From Mycobacterium neglectum (GTDB lineage Bacteria; Actinomycetota; Actinomycetes; Mycobacteriales; Mycobacteriaceae), in the NCBI RefSeq assembly GCF_002591975.1, contig NZ_NVQE01000002.1:1-64000 (forward strand): DNA of 64,000 bases, read 5' to 3'. A program made the translations under genes and the position numbers. The notes beneath the pieces were generated by a model. The model ran no database searches, was not told the DNA's origin, and saw only the letters and a program-made list of their open reading frames with translations. This document shows positions 11,384 to 20,054 of this stretch, in pieces. How positions within the stretch are numbered: position 1 is the stretch's first letter; every line of letters begins with the position of its first letter.

Positions 11384-11794
11384 TCAGCTCAGCTCCTGGA
11401 TACGGATCATGTTGCCTGCCGGATCACGCAACGCGCAGTCGCGCACGCCGTAGGGCTGCTCTGTCGGCTCCTGAACGATGTCGGCGTCGCCGCCCTGAAT
11501 ACGCTCGAAGGTCGCGTCGAGGTCCTTGGTTGCGAGGTTGATCTGGGCGTAGGTGCCCTTGGCCATCATTTCGGCGATCAGGCGGCGTTCATCCTCGGTG
11601 AGGCCTGGCGTGGCGGTCGGCGGATACAGGACGACGTTGGTGTCCGGCTGGTTGGGAGGCCCGACCGTGATCCAGCGCATCTTTCCCTGGCCGACGTCGA
11701 GGCGGACTTCGAAGCCGAGAGTGTCGCGGTAGAACGCCAAGGAGGCATCCGGGTCCTCGTGCGGGAGCATGCTGGAGTTGATGGTGATGTCCAT
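11384..11794 (-). CDS. VOC superfamily (glyoxalase/bleomycin-resistance-like) protein
   Basis: A 136-residue product with two beta-alpha-beta-beta-beta modules: MDITINSSMLPHEDPDASLAFYRDTLGFEV and AQINLATKDLDATFERIQGG, ending GVRDCALRDPAGNMIRIQEL. The family includes glyoxalases, dioxygenases and drug-sequestering resistance proteins. The ATG at 11794 was chosen because it begins the first VOC strand; the longer open frame upstream is antisense-like and overlaps the AraC gene. It sits five bases after the AraC regulator stop and immediately before the UvrA-like gene, which makes a role in drug or electrophile protection attractive but unproven. Confidence 0.88.
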   Translation of the reverse strand: MDITINSSMLPHEDPDASLAFYRDTLGFEVRLDVGQGKMRWITVGPPNQPDTNVVLYPPTATPGLTEDERRLIAEMMAKGTYAQINLATKDLDATFERIQGGDADIVQEPTEQPYGVRDCALRDPAGNMIRIQELS

Positions 11795-11799
11795 GGCGC

Positions 11800-12249
11800 T
11801 CACGTTATGTGCAGCGATACGGCAGGCGCTTCTCGATTCCTGATCGGTCTGGTGATCTGTTTCTCGACGCAGTGAGGTAGGCCTGCCGAAGCGCCGGACG
11901 TCTGTTCGCGATAGGTGCTGGGCGGTATGCCGACCAACTCGGTGAACCGGGTGCTGAACGTGCCCAGCGACGAGCAGCCGACGGCGAAGCAGACCTCGGT
12001 GACCGATATATCGCCGCGCCGCAGCAGGGCCATCGCCCGCTCGATGCGCCTGGTCATGAGATAGGAGTACGGCGACTCCCCGTAGGCGCTCTTGAACTGG
12101 CGCGACAGATGTCCAGCTGACATGTTCACCCCGCGCGCGAGCGCCTCGACATCCAGCGGCTCGGCGTATTCGCGGTCCATCCGGTCGCGGACCTTGCGCA
12201 GAAGCTTGAGGTCGCGCAGGCGCTGTTCTTCCACCGGCCCGCCCGTCAT
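11800..12249 (-). CDS. AraC-family transcriptional regulator (DNA-binding domain only)
   Basis: A 149-residue product that is essentially a single AraC/XylS DNA-binding domain. First helix-turn-helix: VEALARGVNMSAGHLSRQFKSAYGESPYSYLMTRRIERAMALLRRG. Second: SVTEVCFAVGCSSLGTFSTRFTELVGIPPSTYRE. No ligand-binding domain is attached, unlike most AraC proteins and like MarA/SoxS, which are controlled by abundance. It is the first gene of a tight operon with the VOC and UvrA-like genes and probably activates it. The short C-terminal tail (PIRNREAPAVSLHIT) has no known domain. Confidence 0.92.
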   Translation of the reverse strand: MTGGPVEEQRLRDLKLLRKVRDRMDREYAEPLDVEALARGVNMSAGHLSRQFKSAYGESPYSYLMTRRIERAMALLRRGDISVTEVCFAVGCSSLGTFSTRFTELVGIPPSTYREQTSGASAGLPHCVEKQITRPIRNREAPAVSLHIT

Positions 12250-12292
12250 GTACGCGATCGTACAAAGCGTGACAATGGCGCTGGGGAACCGG

Positions 12293-13111
12293 CTATTCGT
12301 AGTTGACGCCGGTCGGCGGAAACGGCCTGTTCGCGAAGTCGATCTGCGCCGCCGGGTTGGCGACGGCAGTGGTCATCCCCGATCCGAACGCACCGGCCTG
12401 GTCGAACAGGGTTGCCGTCCCGACGGCGATTCCGTCTGACGCCCAGTGCGAGTCGGCCTGAATGCAGATCCAATCGTCAACCGGCAGCCGCGATAACGCG
12501 ACGGTCAGGTCGCCGTTGATATAGCCGACGCCCTCGGTGCCCAGGTTCGTCACCAGGCTGGTCGCCTCGGCGACAATCGCGGCCCGTACGAACGGCGAGA
12601 CCTTCTCCCCCGCAACCACATTGATGCCTCCGTAGTAGAAGCTCTTGCGTGAGGCGTTCTGATGCGCCGCGGGTGTGCGAGTCCAGCCCGCATCGCTACC
12701 GATGAACGGCATCGTCTGATCGTCCGGCGGTGGCGGCGACGGGTGCGGGATCGGCGCGGACCACAGCACGCCTGGTGGTGGCGACGACCGTCGGTAGGAG
12801 AGCAACGTCGCGCGCGCGACCGTACGGCCCTCCTGCACCACATCACATTCCGCACTGCGCACTCGCCGACCATCGCGCACCACGCGTGCGTCCACCGTCG
12901 TGAGCACCGACCGGGCCGCCCTCAGCAGGTCGACCGTAAGGCGAGTCGGCATGAAGTCCGGCGACCCGCAGAGGCTTTCGAGCACCTGTGCGGACAGGCC
13001 CACGACAGCGGGTCCGTTGAGATGATCATCGCCCCAGTGGCTCAGCGCAAAACGGGTCGGCATGAACCCGCCGTCCTCGGTTCGCGTGAAATGCGCAGGT
13101 TCCGTTGCCAT
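12293..13111 (-). CDS. Acyl-CoA thioesterase family protein (TesB-like double hotdog)
   Basis: A 272-residue product. The N-terminal hotdog half contains HWGDDHLNGPAVVGLSAQVLES and PTRLTVDLLRAARSVLTTVDARVVRDGRRVRSAECDVVQEGRTVARAT, the typical TesB-like strand pattern. The C-terminal half ends VDDWICIQADSHWASDGIAVGTATLFDQAGAFG, also typical. The family hydrolyses acyl-CoA thioesters; mycobacterial members of this shape are mostly uncharacterised. The ATG at 13111 has AGGA seven bases upstream and was preferred to a codon six residues earlier. It is transcribed in the same direction as the PsiE-like gene 33 bp upstream. Confidence 0.83.
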   Translation of the reverse strand: MATEPAHFTRTEDGGFMPTRFALSHWGDDHLNGPAVVGLSAQVLESLCGSPDFMPTRLTVDLLRAARSVLTTVDARVVRDGRRVRSAECDVVQEGRTVARATLLSYRRSSPPPGVLWSAPIPHPSPPPPDDQTMPFIGSDAGWTRTPAAHQNASRKSFYYGGINVVAGEKVSPFVRAAIVAEATSLVTNLGTEGVGYINGDLTVALSRLPVDDWICIQADSHWASDGIAVGTATLFDQAGAFGSGMTTAVANPAAQIDFANRPFPPTGVNYE

Positions 13112-13144
13112 TCGCGCATCCTCGCACAAGCGTCGCGACGCCCC

Positions 13145-13672
13145 TCAGCCAGAAGCGGCTTCCTCTTCATCGCGCGCTTCTTCTTCGGCCGGGTCGGCAT
13201 CACTTCGTCGACGCTCACGCAACACGTATGCCGCTACGGCCAGTACCAGCACGGCTACGCCGAGCACCGCGACCTCGACGATCGCGCGCGAGAACTGTGG
13301 CCCGTCCTTGAGCAGCGTGGCGGCCTCTACGGACAACACCACGATCTCCTTGATACAGGCCAGAATTCCGACGATGAGGAACGGCTCCGCGACGATCTCA
13401 CGGGACCGAAGGCACGAGCGGACGGCGTACAACAGCTCCACGAAAATGAAGATCAGCAGTAGACCGTCGAGCACCTCCAGCATGACAGTCTTGGCCGGTG
13501 CGCTCCGCAGGCCGAGCATCGTGTTGAACTGCGCGACGAGCAGCGCGATGGATCCGATGACGAGCACGACGGCGATCGCCCAGTACACGATGTCTTCGAG
13601 AAACCCGAGCGCGCGGTCGGCGAACCGCTGCCGTTCTTCCTCGTCGGCGTCGCCGCTTTTCGCCCTCGCCAT
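13145..13672 (-). CDS. PsiE-family (phosphate-starvation-inducible E-like) membrane protein
   Basis: A 175-residue product with four hydrophobic segments (about 28-50, 66-86, 95-115 and 130-150) and charged termini. The stretch FLEDIVYWAIAVVLVIGSIALL followed by LEVLDGLLLIFIFVELLYAVR and IVAEPFLIVGILACIKEIVVL matches the PsiE family (membrane proteins of unknown mechanism). The C terminus is highly acidic (DADPAEEEARDEEEAA), which is unusual for the family and may be a species feature. The start codon lies just downstream of a purine-rich GGAGG (RC of cacctcc). Confidence 0.83.
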   Translation of the reverse strand: MARAKSGDADEEERQRFADRALGFLEDIVYWAIAVVLVIGSIALLVAQFNTMLGLRSAPAKTVMLEVLDGLLLIFIFVELLYAVRSCLRSREIVAEPFLIVGILACIKEIVVLSVEAATLLKDGPQFSRAIVEVAVLGVAVLVLAVAAYVLRERRRSDADPAEEEARDEEEAASG

Positions 13673-13743
13673 GCACCACCTCCGGATCGTTGCCGGTTTA
13701 CCTGTCCGTCAGTAGATACCCCCAGGTCGATCGCGCCAATCCC

Positions 13744-14358
13744 TCACCCTCGAGTGGCGCTCACCGACCACACCGCGCGGCGGCCCCGACCGTGCTGACC
13801 AACCGTCACGTCGACGAAGCCCGCGGTTCGGCATTGGGTGGCAAAGGATTCCGCCTGTTGCCCCGTCCACCCGTGGCTGGCCAGCCCCGTGGCACCCGGT
13901 TGAGTTCGGCGTTCGACGGCGAGCAAACGCCCGTTTCGCGTCAGAAGCCGGTGCGCCTCGCCGAGGCCCGCGCCGACGTCCTGCCAGTGGTGCACCGTGG
14001 CCAGCGACCAGAAAACCGTCGCCGATCCGTCCGGCAGCGGCACGCTTTCAGCGGTGCCCTCGACCCACCCGACGCCGGAGGCCCGGGTGAAGGTGCGGGC
14101 CAGCCGCAGCATCACCGGCGCTGGGTCGACGCCGGTCACCAGGGCACCACGACGCGCCGCTTCCCTCACCGCACCTCCGGGGCCGCACCCGATGTCGACA
14201 ACCCGGTCGCCGGTCGCGACGTTGGTGAGCTGGCAGGCCAGTCGCGCATTGGCCCGCCCCATCCACAGCAGCATCAGGCCGACGATCGCCCCAGTCAGAC
14301 CAGAAAAGCCCGGATGGTCGGCGTGATGGTTGACCGGCAGCGCCTTTGGTGCAGTCAT
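13744..14358 (-). CDS. Class I SAM-dependent methyltransferase
   Basis: A 204-residue product with the UbiE/Methyltransf_11 pattern: motif I VVDIGCGPGGAVREAA, motif II VTGVDPAPVMLRLA, and the post-motif WSLATVHHW. N-terminal hydrophobic residues (FSGLTGAIVGLMLLWMGR) suggest membrane proximity. It is divergent from a MerR-family regulator gene with only 48 bp between the start codons, and a perfect palindrome lies between them, so MerR-type control of this gene is likely. The substrate is unknown. Confidence 0.88.
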   Translation of the reverse strand: MTAPKALPVNHHADHPGFSGLTGAIVGLMLLWMGRANARLACQLTNVATGDRVVDIGCGPGGAVREAARRGALVTGVDPAPVMLRLARTFTRASGVGWVEGTAESVPLPDGSATVFWSLATVHHWQDVGAGLGEAHRLLTRNGRLLAVERRTQPGATGLASHGWTGQQAESFATQCRTAGFVDVTVGQHGRGRRAVWSVSATRG

Positions 14359-14375
14359 GCATCCGAGCTTGCAGG

Positions 14376-14391
14376 TTCAAGTCGGCTTGAA
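14376..14391. promoter_or_regulatory. Putative MerR-family operator in a divergent promoter
   Basis: TTCAAG-TCGG-CTTGAA is a perfect 6-bp inverted repeat with a 4-base centre, between the divergent methyltransferase (14358) and MerR (14407) start codons. It resembles the SoxR-type operator centre (TCAAG...CTTGA). On the minus strand TTGACT (14396-14391) overlaps it as a possible -35 box. This is the expected position for MerR-type promoter remodelling. Confidence 0.6.
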
Positions 14392-14406
14392 GTCAAATGA
14401 AACGCA

Positions 14407-14844
14407 ATGGACCTGATTCCGATCGGCGAAGCCGCGGCCCGGCTCGGGTTGTCCGCGTCCGCGCTGCGCTATTACGACGAACGCGGGTTGGTCCGGCCGC
14501 AGCAGCGACGGGCCGGCCGACGAATGTACGGCTCCGAAGACCTCCGCCGCTTGGCGTTCATCAAGATCTTTCATCAGCTCGGCGTCTCGCTCGACACGGC
14601 CGCCGCGGTCCTCGATGCGCCCGCTCCCCAGTGGCGCGAAATCGTTCGCGAACAAATCGATCAACTCGATGACGTGATCAGGCAGGCCCAAGGTGCACAA
14701 CAGTTCCTCACCCACGCCCTGCAGTGTCCGACGGAGCATCCGGCCCGCGAATGCCCGACGATGACGGGCGCGCTGGACCGCCTTGTCGACGGCATGAGTG
14801 TGGCTCAGCTGGCCGACGAGCATTCGGACGGCCCGGTGGACTGA
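14407..14844 (+). CDS. MerR-family transcriptional regulator
   Basis: A 145-residue product. Residues 4-72 are a MerR winged helix (IGEAAARLGLSASALRYYDERGLVRPQQR, then YGSEDLRRLAFIKIFHQLGVSLDTAAAVLD), followed by a coiled-coil helix (about 78-105). A C-terminal pair of cysteines, Cys107 and Cys116, could be a redox or metal sensor, but the four-cysteine SoxR cluster is absent. There is no clear ribosome binding site, so the transcript may be leaderless. It is divergent from the methyltransferase gene and its 3' end overlaps the convergent membrane protein gene by 40 bp. Confidence 0.9.
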   Translation: MDLIPIGEAAARLGLSASALRYYDERGLVRPQQRRAGRRMYGSEDLRRLAFIKIFHQLGVSLDTAAAVLDAPAPQWREIVREQIDQLDDVIRQAQGAQQFLTHALQCPTEHPARECPTMTGALDRLVDGMSVAQLADEHSDGPVD

Positions 14845-15503
14845 CCTCCGCGCCCCCGTTCCCACGGCCAGGTCATGGCCGCCCATATCGCCGCCACGAG
14901 CACGGCCCCCACCAGCACGTACCACGGCCATGTCCCCATCACATCCAGCAATGACGGAGTGCCGGGTTTCGCATTGAGGAAGCCGTAATTGCTTCCGGCG
15001 ATGCTGTTGAACGTCATGGTGACGACCACCCACGTCACCGTCACCGCCACGACGAACCGATAGCCGCGCCACCCGGGCCGCATACCCCGCCCCCAGGTGA
15101 GGTAGATGGCGGCCCAGACGACCAGCAGATGGATCGCCCAGAACCCGAGGAACTGATAGTGCGGAAAGTCGGGACCCCTCAGCACCGGCGAGATCAACGC
15201 CTGCACGCTGAGCACCAGGCCCCAGTAGTAGGTCAACACGTAGGCCCACTGCCGCTGCGACCACATGGCGTACGCGGTCACCATGGTCGCCAGATCGGTC
15301 AGATGCAGCGGCACCGACCACCGCAGATCGGGCGGGAACAGCGCGTTGACGAAAGCGGCCGCGTAGATCGCCGCCGTGATTGCGCCGACGACCCGGCCGA
15401 AGATGCGCGCCTGCCCCTCGGTCTGTCGTCGGCCGAGCCACACCACCACCACGGCTCCGGCGGCGAAGACGGCGAGCGCAGCCCAATGTGATGGGCCATA
15501 CAC
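14805..15503 (-). CDS. TIGR02206/YwaF-family integral membrane protein
   Basis: A 232-residue product with about seven hydrophobic segments. The pattern WSVPLHLTDLATMVTAYAMWSQ, YYWGLVLSVQALISPVL and TWVVVTMTFNSIAGSNYGFLNAKPGTPSLLDVMGTWPWYVL is characteristic of the TIGR02206 (YwaF) family, a conserved membrane family with no established role. GTG start. The C terminus overlaps the end of the MerR gene by 40 bp on the opposite strand. Confidence 0.88.
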   Translation of the reverse strand: MYGPSHWAALAVFAAGAVVVVWLGRRQTEGQARIFGRVVGAITAAIYAAAFVNALFPPDLRWSVPLHLTDLATMVTAYAMWSQRQWAYVLTYYWGLVLSVQALISPVLRGPDFPHYQFLGFWAIHLLVVWAAIYLTWGRGMRPGWRGYRFVVAVTVTWVVVTMTFNSIAGSNYGFLNAKPGTPSLLDVMGTWPWYVLVGAVLVAAIWAAMTWPWERGRGGQSTGPSECSSAS

Positions 15504-15605
15504 CGAGAACCCGCCGTGTGCGTTGATCTCACAATTCTGACGCCAGCTTCACGTGCCACGCTTTCGGGTAGATAGTGACTGGACATCACGAGGGGACCAA
15601 TTCAG

Positions 15606-16481
15606 GTGAGTGAGACGAAGTATCTCGAGCTGCACGGGGACCGGGTGGCCTACCAGGACGTCGGCACCGGCCCCGAAACGCTGCTGCTCATTCACGGAAT
15701 GGCAGGCAGTTCAGCGACATGGCGGGCGGTGATCCCCCCGCTGTCCCGAAACTACCGCGTCGTAGCGCCCGACCTGCTCGGTCACGGGCAATCCGCGAAG
15801 CCGCGCGGGGACTACTCGCTGGGCGCGTTCGCGGTGTGGCTGCGAGACCTGCTCGACGAGTTGGAGGTGTCGCGGGCGACGATCATCGGCCAGTCGTTGG
15901 GCGGCGGTGTCGCCATGCAGTTCGTGTACCAACATCCCGACTTCTGCGAGCGGCTGATCCTCATCAGCAGCGGCGGCCTGGGACCGGACGTCGGCTGGAC
16001 ACTTCGCATGCTGTCTGCCCCGGGAGCCGAGCTGATCCTGCCGGTGATCGCGCCGCGCCCGGTGCTGACGGCAGGCAACAAAGTGCGCTCGTGGCTGTCC
16101 AGTGCCGGGATTCAGTCACCCCGCGGTGCCGAGATGTGGAGCGCCTATTCCTCGCTGGCCGATGGCGACACGCGGCAGGCCTTCCTGCGGACACTGCGTT
16201 CGGTCGTCGACCACCGCGGCCAGGCGGTGAGTGCCTTGAACCGACTGCACGTGACCGCCGAGATGCCGATGATGGTGATCTGGGGCGACCAGGACCGCAT
16301 CATTCCCGTCGAGCATGGCCACGCCCTTCATGAAGCACGTGCGGGAAGCCGGCTGGAGGTACTCGCCGGCGTCGGTCATTTCCCCCATGTCGAAAGGCCG
16401 GCCGAGGTGGTGGATCTGATCGACGATTTCATCAACACCACGGGTCAGCCGGATTCACCGCGCCTGCGCACAAATCGGTAG
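15606..16481 (+). CDS. Alpha/beta-fold hydrolase
   Basis: A 291-residue product with the complete catalytic set. The oxyanion region is LLLIHGMAGSSATW, the nucleophile elbow GQSLGGG has Ser97, the acid lies in WGDQDRIIP (about 230), and the base is the His in GVGHFPH (about 259). Overall pattern and length resemble M. tuberculosis Rv2715-type hydrolases. The GTG start has GAGGGG about ten bases upstream. Its 3' end overlaps the convergent permease gene by 37 bp. The substrate cannot be told from the sequence; esters or C-C bonds are possible. Confidence 0.93.
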   Translation: MSETKYLELHGDRVAYQDVGTGPETLLLIHGMAGSSATWRAVIPPLSRNYRVVAPDLLGHGQSAKPRGDYSLGAFAVWLRDLLDELEVSRATIIGQSLGGGVAMQFVYQHPDFCERLILISSGGLGPDVGWTLRMLSAPGAELILPVIAPRPVLTAGNKVRSWLSSAGIQSPRGAEMWSAYSSLADGDTRQAFLRTLRSVVDHRGQAVSALNRLHVTAEMPMMVIWGDQDRIIPVEHGHALHEARAGSRLEVLAGVGHFPHVERPAEVVDLIDDFINTTGQPDSPRLRTNR

Positions 16482-17839
16482 CCGCCGTAGAGCGCGGCGG
16501 CGACCAAACCATTGACGTAGTAGGCGATGTCGGCGCCGTGCCACGCGACGGCGATCGATCCTTGGAGAATGGTCGTGTTCATGAAAGGGATCGCCGCGCC
16601 ATACGCCACCACGAACACGACCACCGCGACGGCGGCATCGCGCTTGTCGGTCGGCTCCAGAGCCGGGTTGAGGGTCGCCCTGCCGCGAATACGCAACACC
16701 CAGTCGACCACGACGATCGCGACGAACGCGGGAATCCAGTAGCTCACGAGCAGTAAGACGTCCAGAAATCGCGTCGCGGTGTCTGCGGCATTCAGCCAGA
16801 GGATCAGCGCGAACGCCAAGACTATGACAATCACCGCAGACAGCGGCCGACGCACTTTGACCCCGATCGTCTGCAGTGCGAGTGACCCGCTGTAGTCGTT
16901 CATGACACCTGAACCGATCGACGCCATCGTGATGATGGCCAGCGCCAGCGCCCCCAGGAGCCCACCGCCCATCACCGTGCGGACACCTTCTGCGGTGTGC
17001 TCGCTCAGTACGTCGGCCGCTGCGATCCCTATGCCCTGAACGAAGGTGTACGACAACACGAGTCCGGCGACCGTGAAGCCGAACACCCGGCCCCTCGAGG
17101 AATCCGATGGTAGGTAGCGGCTGAAGTCGGCGGCGTAGCTCGCCCACGACACGGCAAGGCTGAACGCGATGGTCACCTCCAGCACGAATGCGCCGGCGAG
17201 ATCGGCTCCTGATACCAGCGCCGGCGTGACAATCTGATGTCCGCCAACGAGTTTCACCGCGAAAACCACGAACGTCACGAAGAGCACAACACTGAGGACC
17301 GCCTGCACGCGGTGAATCAGCTCGTAGCCGAAGATCCCGACCGCGCCCTGTACCCCGAGCGCGATCAGCACTGCCAACCAGAATGGAACGCCGAGCAACG
17401 CCGCCAATGCCTCGCCGCCAAAGAGCCCGACCAATGCCGTCCACGCGATCGACGAAAGCCATTGCAGGACACCGGGAACTAAGACCGCCCCGCCGAACGC
17501 CATCCGCGAGTTCGGCAGCTGTCCCGTGCCCGTGCGCGGTCCCCATGTGGATAGGTAACCGACGATTATCGAGCCGAGAAACGTCCCGATCACCATCGCC
17601 AACAGGCCCAGCCAGAACCCCAGCCCGAGCACGATCGCAAGTGTGCCGCTGAACACCCCGGCCATGTTCACCTGTGGTGCGAACCACACCGTGAACAATC
17701 GGCCCGGTGTTCCGTACCGCTGATCCTCACCGATCGGTGCGATGCCGTGCGTCTCGACCGACAGATCGCCCGCCCGGGTGGGACGGCGCCCGCTGAAAAT
17801 CGATTCGGTCAGCGCGCTTTTCGGTCCGTTGTCCGGCAT
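16445..17839 (-). CDS. NCS1-family nucleobase/cytosine permease
   Basis: A 464-residue membrane protein with about 12 hydrophobic segments. The N-terminal motif ETHGIAPIGEDQRYGTPGRLFTVWFAPQVNMAG and the later WASYAADFSRYLP are hallmark stretches of NCS1 symporters (CodB/purine-cytosine permease type), which bring in nucleobases, allantoin or thiamine precursors with H+ or Na+. No nucleobase-degrading enzyme is beside it, so the substrate is open. It ends tail-to-tail with the hydrolase gene. Confidence 0.93.
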   Translation of the reverse strand: MPDNGPKSALTESIFSGRRPTRAGDLSVETHGIAPIGEDQRYGTPGRLFTVWFAPQVNMAGVFSGTLAIVLGLGFWLGLLAMVIGTFLGSIIVGYLSTWGPRTGTGQLPNSRMAFGGAVLVPGVLQWLSSIAWTALVGLFGGEALAALLGVPFWLAVLIALGVQGAVGIFGYELIHRVQAVLSVVLFVTFVVFAVKLVGGHQIVTPALVSGADLAGAFVLEVTIAFSLAVSWASYAADFSRYLPSDSSRGRVFGFTVAGLVLSYTFVQGIGIAAADVLSEHTAEGVRTVMGGGLLGALALAIITMASIGSGVMNDYSGSLALQTIGVKVRRPLSAVIVIVLAFALILWLNAADTATRFLDVLLLVSYWIPAFVAIVVVDWVLRIRGRATLNPALEPTDKRDAAVAVVVFVVAYGAAIPFMNTTILQGSIAVAWHGADIAYYVNGLVAAALYGGYRFVRRRGESG

Positions 17840-17936
17840 GGGTCCATTCGATCACGACGGGTGGCCATCGGCCCGCCCAGGCCGAGGCACATAATCGAGG
17901 ACGAAACCAAAGATGAGCTAACGATCGGAGTGGTGC

Positions 17937-19412
17937 GTGGTCGACGCCGATGCGACCCGGTCGACCACGCCCGGCGATTCGAGCAGGCGGTCGAGGCTGC
18001 TTGTCGCGGGGTTGAGCATCGTGGTTCTGACGGTCGCCGTCTTGCAGACGGCCGTGGTCCCCGTGCTGGGCGTCATCGCCGATCAACTTCAGGCGTCCGA
18101 CGTTGCGGTCAGCTGGGCGGTGACCGCCAACCTGCTCGCCGCAATCGCCCTGACTCCGTTGATCGGCCGCCTCGCCGATCTGCACAGCAAGAAACCCGTA
18201 CTGCTGATCGTCCTTGTCGTCGTCCTCCTCGGTTCGCTGCTCGCGGCAACCACGACGTCGCTGCCGCTACTCATCGTCGCCCGTGTTCTCCAGGCCACCT
18301 CCTACGCGCTGTATCCGGTGGGCATCGCGATCCTGCGGGAGGAACTGCCCGAGGACCGACTGATGTCGGCGATGGCGGTGATGTCGGGCACGCTGGGCTT
18401 CGGCGGCGGGACCGGTCTCGTGGTGGTGGGGCTGTTGATGAGCGGTGATGCGGGCTACCACCGGGTGTTCTGGCTGACCACAGCGTTCACCGTCGTCGTC
18501 ATCGTGATCGCTGTGATCGTCGTCCCCCGTCGGCCACGGGCCACCACCGGGACGATCGACTGGCTGGGCGCGGTCGGGATCGCAACGGGGCTTTCGGCGG
18601 TCCTGCTTGCGCTCACCCAGGGGCAGTCATGGGGCTGGACGTCGCCGGCGACGCTCGGGTGCGCGGCGGGCGGTCTGGTCGTGCTCGTCGGTTGGTGGAT
18701 GTGGGAGCGACGCGCCAAGCAGCCGCTGGTGTCGACCGCGATGCTGAAGCGGCGCCCGATACTGCTCACCAACCTCGCCACCGTTTTCGTCGGAATGGGC
18801 CTGTATTTCGCCTTTCTCGGCTTGACGCAGTTTGTCCAAATACCAAGGGAAGCAGCAGGATATGGCTTCGGCGCGACGGTACTCGAGGCCAGCGTGGTCT
18901 TCCTGTTGCCCGGGGTGGTCGCGGGTTTCCTCATCGCCTTGTTCAGCGGCCGGTTCATCGACCGCTTCGGTGCTCGCCCCGTCCTGATGGTCGCGGCCGT
19001 CGCGGGGATCGCCGGGTTTCTGTTCATCGCATTCGCTCACTCGCAGGCGTGGCAGGTGATGGTCGCGGGCATTCTCGCCAACGCCTACATCAGTCTGGGC
19101 TACGGGGCGCTGCCCGCGTTGGTCGTCAGTGAGGTCGGGGCCGGCGAGACGGGTATCGCCACGAGCATGAACGCGATAGCCAGGACGATCGGGAGCTCGA
19201 CCGCAGCGGCGCTGGTTGCGGTGCTGCTCAGCCGGGTGGTCGCCGGTACGGATGTGCCGATGGAGAGCAGCTTCTTCATCATCTTCATCGGCGGTGCGGT
19301 GACGGCCGCGCTGGCCATGGCGCTCATCGTGTTTTCGCATCTGGGCGCACCCGAACCGGAATCCGTGGAGGCGCGCTACGAATCCCGTGCCATGAACCAC
19401 GAATGGGGCTGA
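17937..19412 (+). CDS. MFS multidrug-type transporter, DHA2 family (14 TM)
   Basis: A 491-residue product with about 14 hydrophobic segments. The pattern AVVPVLGVIADQLQASDVAVSWAVTANLLAAIALTPLIGRLADLHSKKPVLL contains the DHA2 motif A region, and GIAILREELPEDRLMSAMAVMSGTLGFGGG corresponds to the motif C region (antiporter signature). The family exports drugs or cell-envelope intermediates using protons. The GTG start has GGAG six bases upstream. It is divergent from the NCS1 permease gene with 97 bp between them; no regulator is adjacent. Confidence 0.92.
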   Translation: MVDADATRSTTPGDSSRRSRLLVAGLSIVVLTVAVLQTAVVPVLGVIADQLQASDVAVSWAVTANLLAAIALTPLIGRLADLHSKKPVLLIVLVVVLLGSLLAATTTSLPLLIVARVLQATSYALYPVGIAILREELPEDRLMSAMAVMSGTLGFGGGTGLVVVGLLMSGDAGYHRVFWLTTAFTVVVIVIAVIVVPRRPRATTGTIDWLGAVGIATGLSAVLLALTQGQSWGWTSPATLGCAAGGLVVLVGWWMWERRAKQPLVSTAMLKRRPILLTNLATVFVGMGLYFAFLGLTQFVQIPREAAGYGFGATVLEASVVFLLPGVVAGFLIALFSGRFIDRFGARPVLMVAAVAGIAGFLFIAFAHSQAWQVMVAGILANAYISLGYGALPALVVSEVGAGETGIATSMNAIARTIGSSTAAALVAVLLSRVVAGTDVPMESSFFIIFIGGAVTAALAMALIVFSHLGAPEPESVEARYESRAMNHEWG

Positions 19413-19420
19413 GCGCCAAC

Positions 19421-19870
19421 TCAGCGCAGGGCGGCCAGGTTCGTCACGGATCTGCGGACGTCGGACTCGAGGACCTTGGCGACCAGGCTGCCGATGGGGG
19501 TGTTGAGCAGGCCGCCGGTGAGATCGGCGATCACCTGGAATTCGGAGCCGGAGGCGACATCGGCGGAAGAGCCAGGTATCTCCTTCACGCACAGGCGCAG
19601 CGCGATGCAGACCGCCGGTTTTCCGCGGCCAACCAATTCGATCGCCTTCGGCTCGTCGTAGCGGGTGACACGCCAGTGGATGGTGTTGCGGAACCCCTTC
19701 ACCTTGATCGCGGACGACACCGTGGTGCCGACCTCGACCTGCGGAGGAACGGGGCTCTTCCATCCGCCGAAGATAGTGAGCCATTCGTCGAACCGGCTCA
19801 GATCGGACGCGAGTTCCCACGCCTTCTCTGGACTGAGATCGGACGACACCGAGACATCCACTCCTGCCAT
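19421..19870 (-). CDS. SRPBCC (START-like) family protein
   Basis: A 149-residue product with a polyketide cyclase/dehydrase-like helix-grip pattern: VSVSSDLSPEKAWELASDLSRFDEWLTIFGGWKSP at the N terminus, VSSAIKVKGFRNTIHWRVTRYDEPKAIELVG in the middle and a long C-terminal helix (LLNTPIGSLVAKVLESDVRRSVTNLAAL). Family members bind hydrophobic ligands. Two starts two codons apart are possible (GTG 19876, ATG 19870); neither has a strong ribosome binding site. It is convergent with the MFS gene, 8 bp apart. Confidence 0.87.
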   Translation of the reverse strand: MAGVDVSVSSDLSPEKAWELASDLSRFDEWLTIFGGWKSPVPPQVEVGTTVSSAIKVKGFRNTIHWRVTRYDEPKAIELVGRGKPAVCIALRLCVKEIPGSSADVASGSEFQVIADLTGGLLNTPIGSLVAKVLESDVRRSVTNLAALR

Positions 19871-19909
19871 GTCCACTCACTACCCGGGCATGCCATTGGG
19901 ATAAACGAG

Positions 19910-19955
19910 TGATCAGATTTCGCCGACCCAGCGGCGAACGGTGCGAAACTGATCA
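19910..19955. promoter_or_regulatory. Interrupted palindrome upstream of the SRPBCC gene
   Basis: TGATCAGATTTCGC (19910-19923) and GCGAAACTGATCA (19943-19955) are complementary apart from one missing base. The element lies 40-85 bp upstream of the SRPBCC start and could be a regulator site or an RNA hairpin. Its function is unknown. Confidence 0.4.
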
Positions 19956-20054
19956 TGCGTGCTGCGGCGCACCCCAACCAGCCGGCTGCTGGACCAGTCC
20001 GGCCGCGGGTCTGCATGCTCTCGCTGTAGCGGATTCATTCGGTTTTCGGCGTAG

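Noticed and set aside
11795-12265. N-terminal extension of the VOC gene
   Set aside because: Would overlap the AraC gene in another frame and adds an Arg/Pro-rich stretch; the VOC fold starts at 11794.
18627-19880. 417-codon minus-strand open frame
   Set aside because: Antisense to the MFS transporter and out of phase with the SRPBCC gene; no domain or signal.
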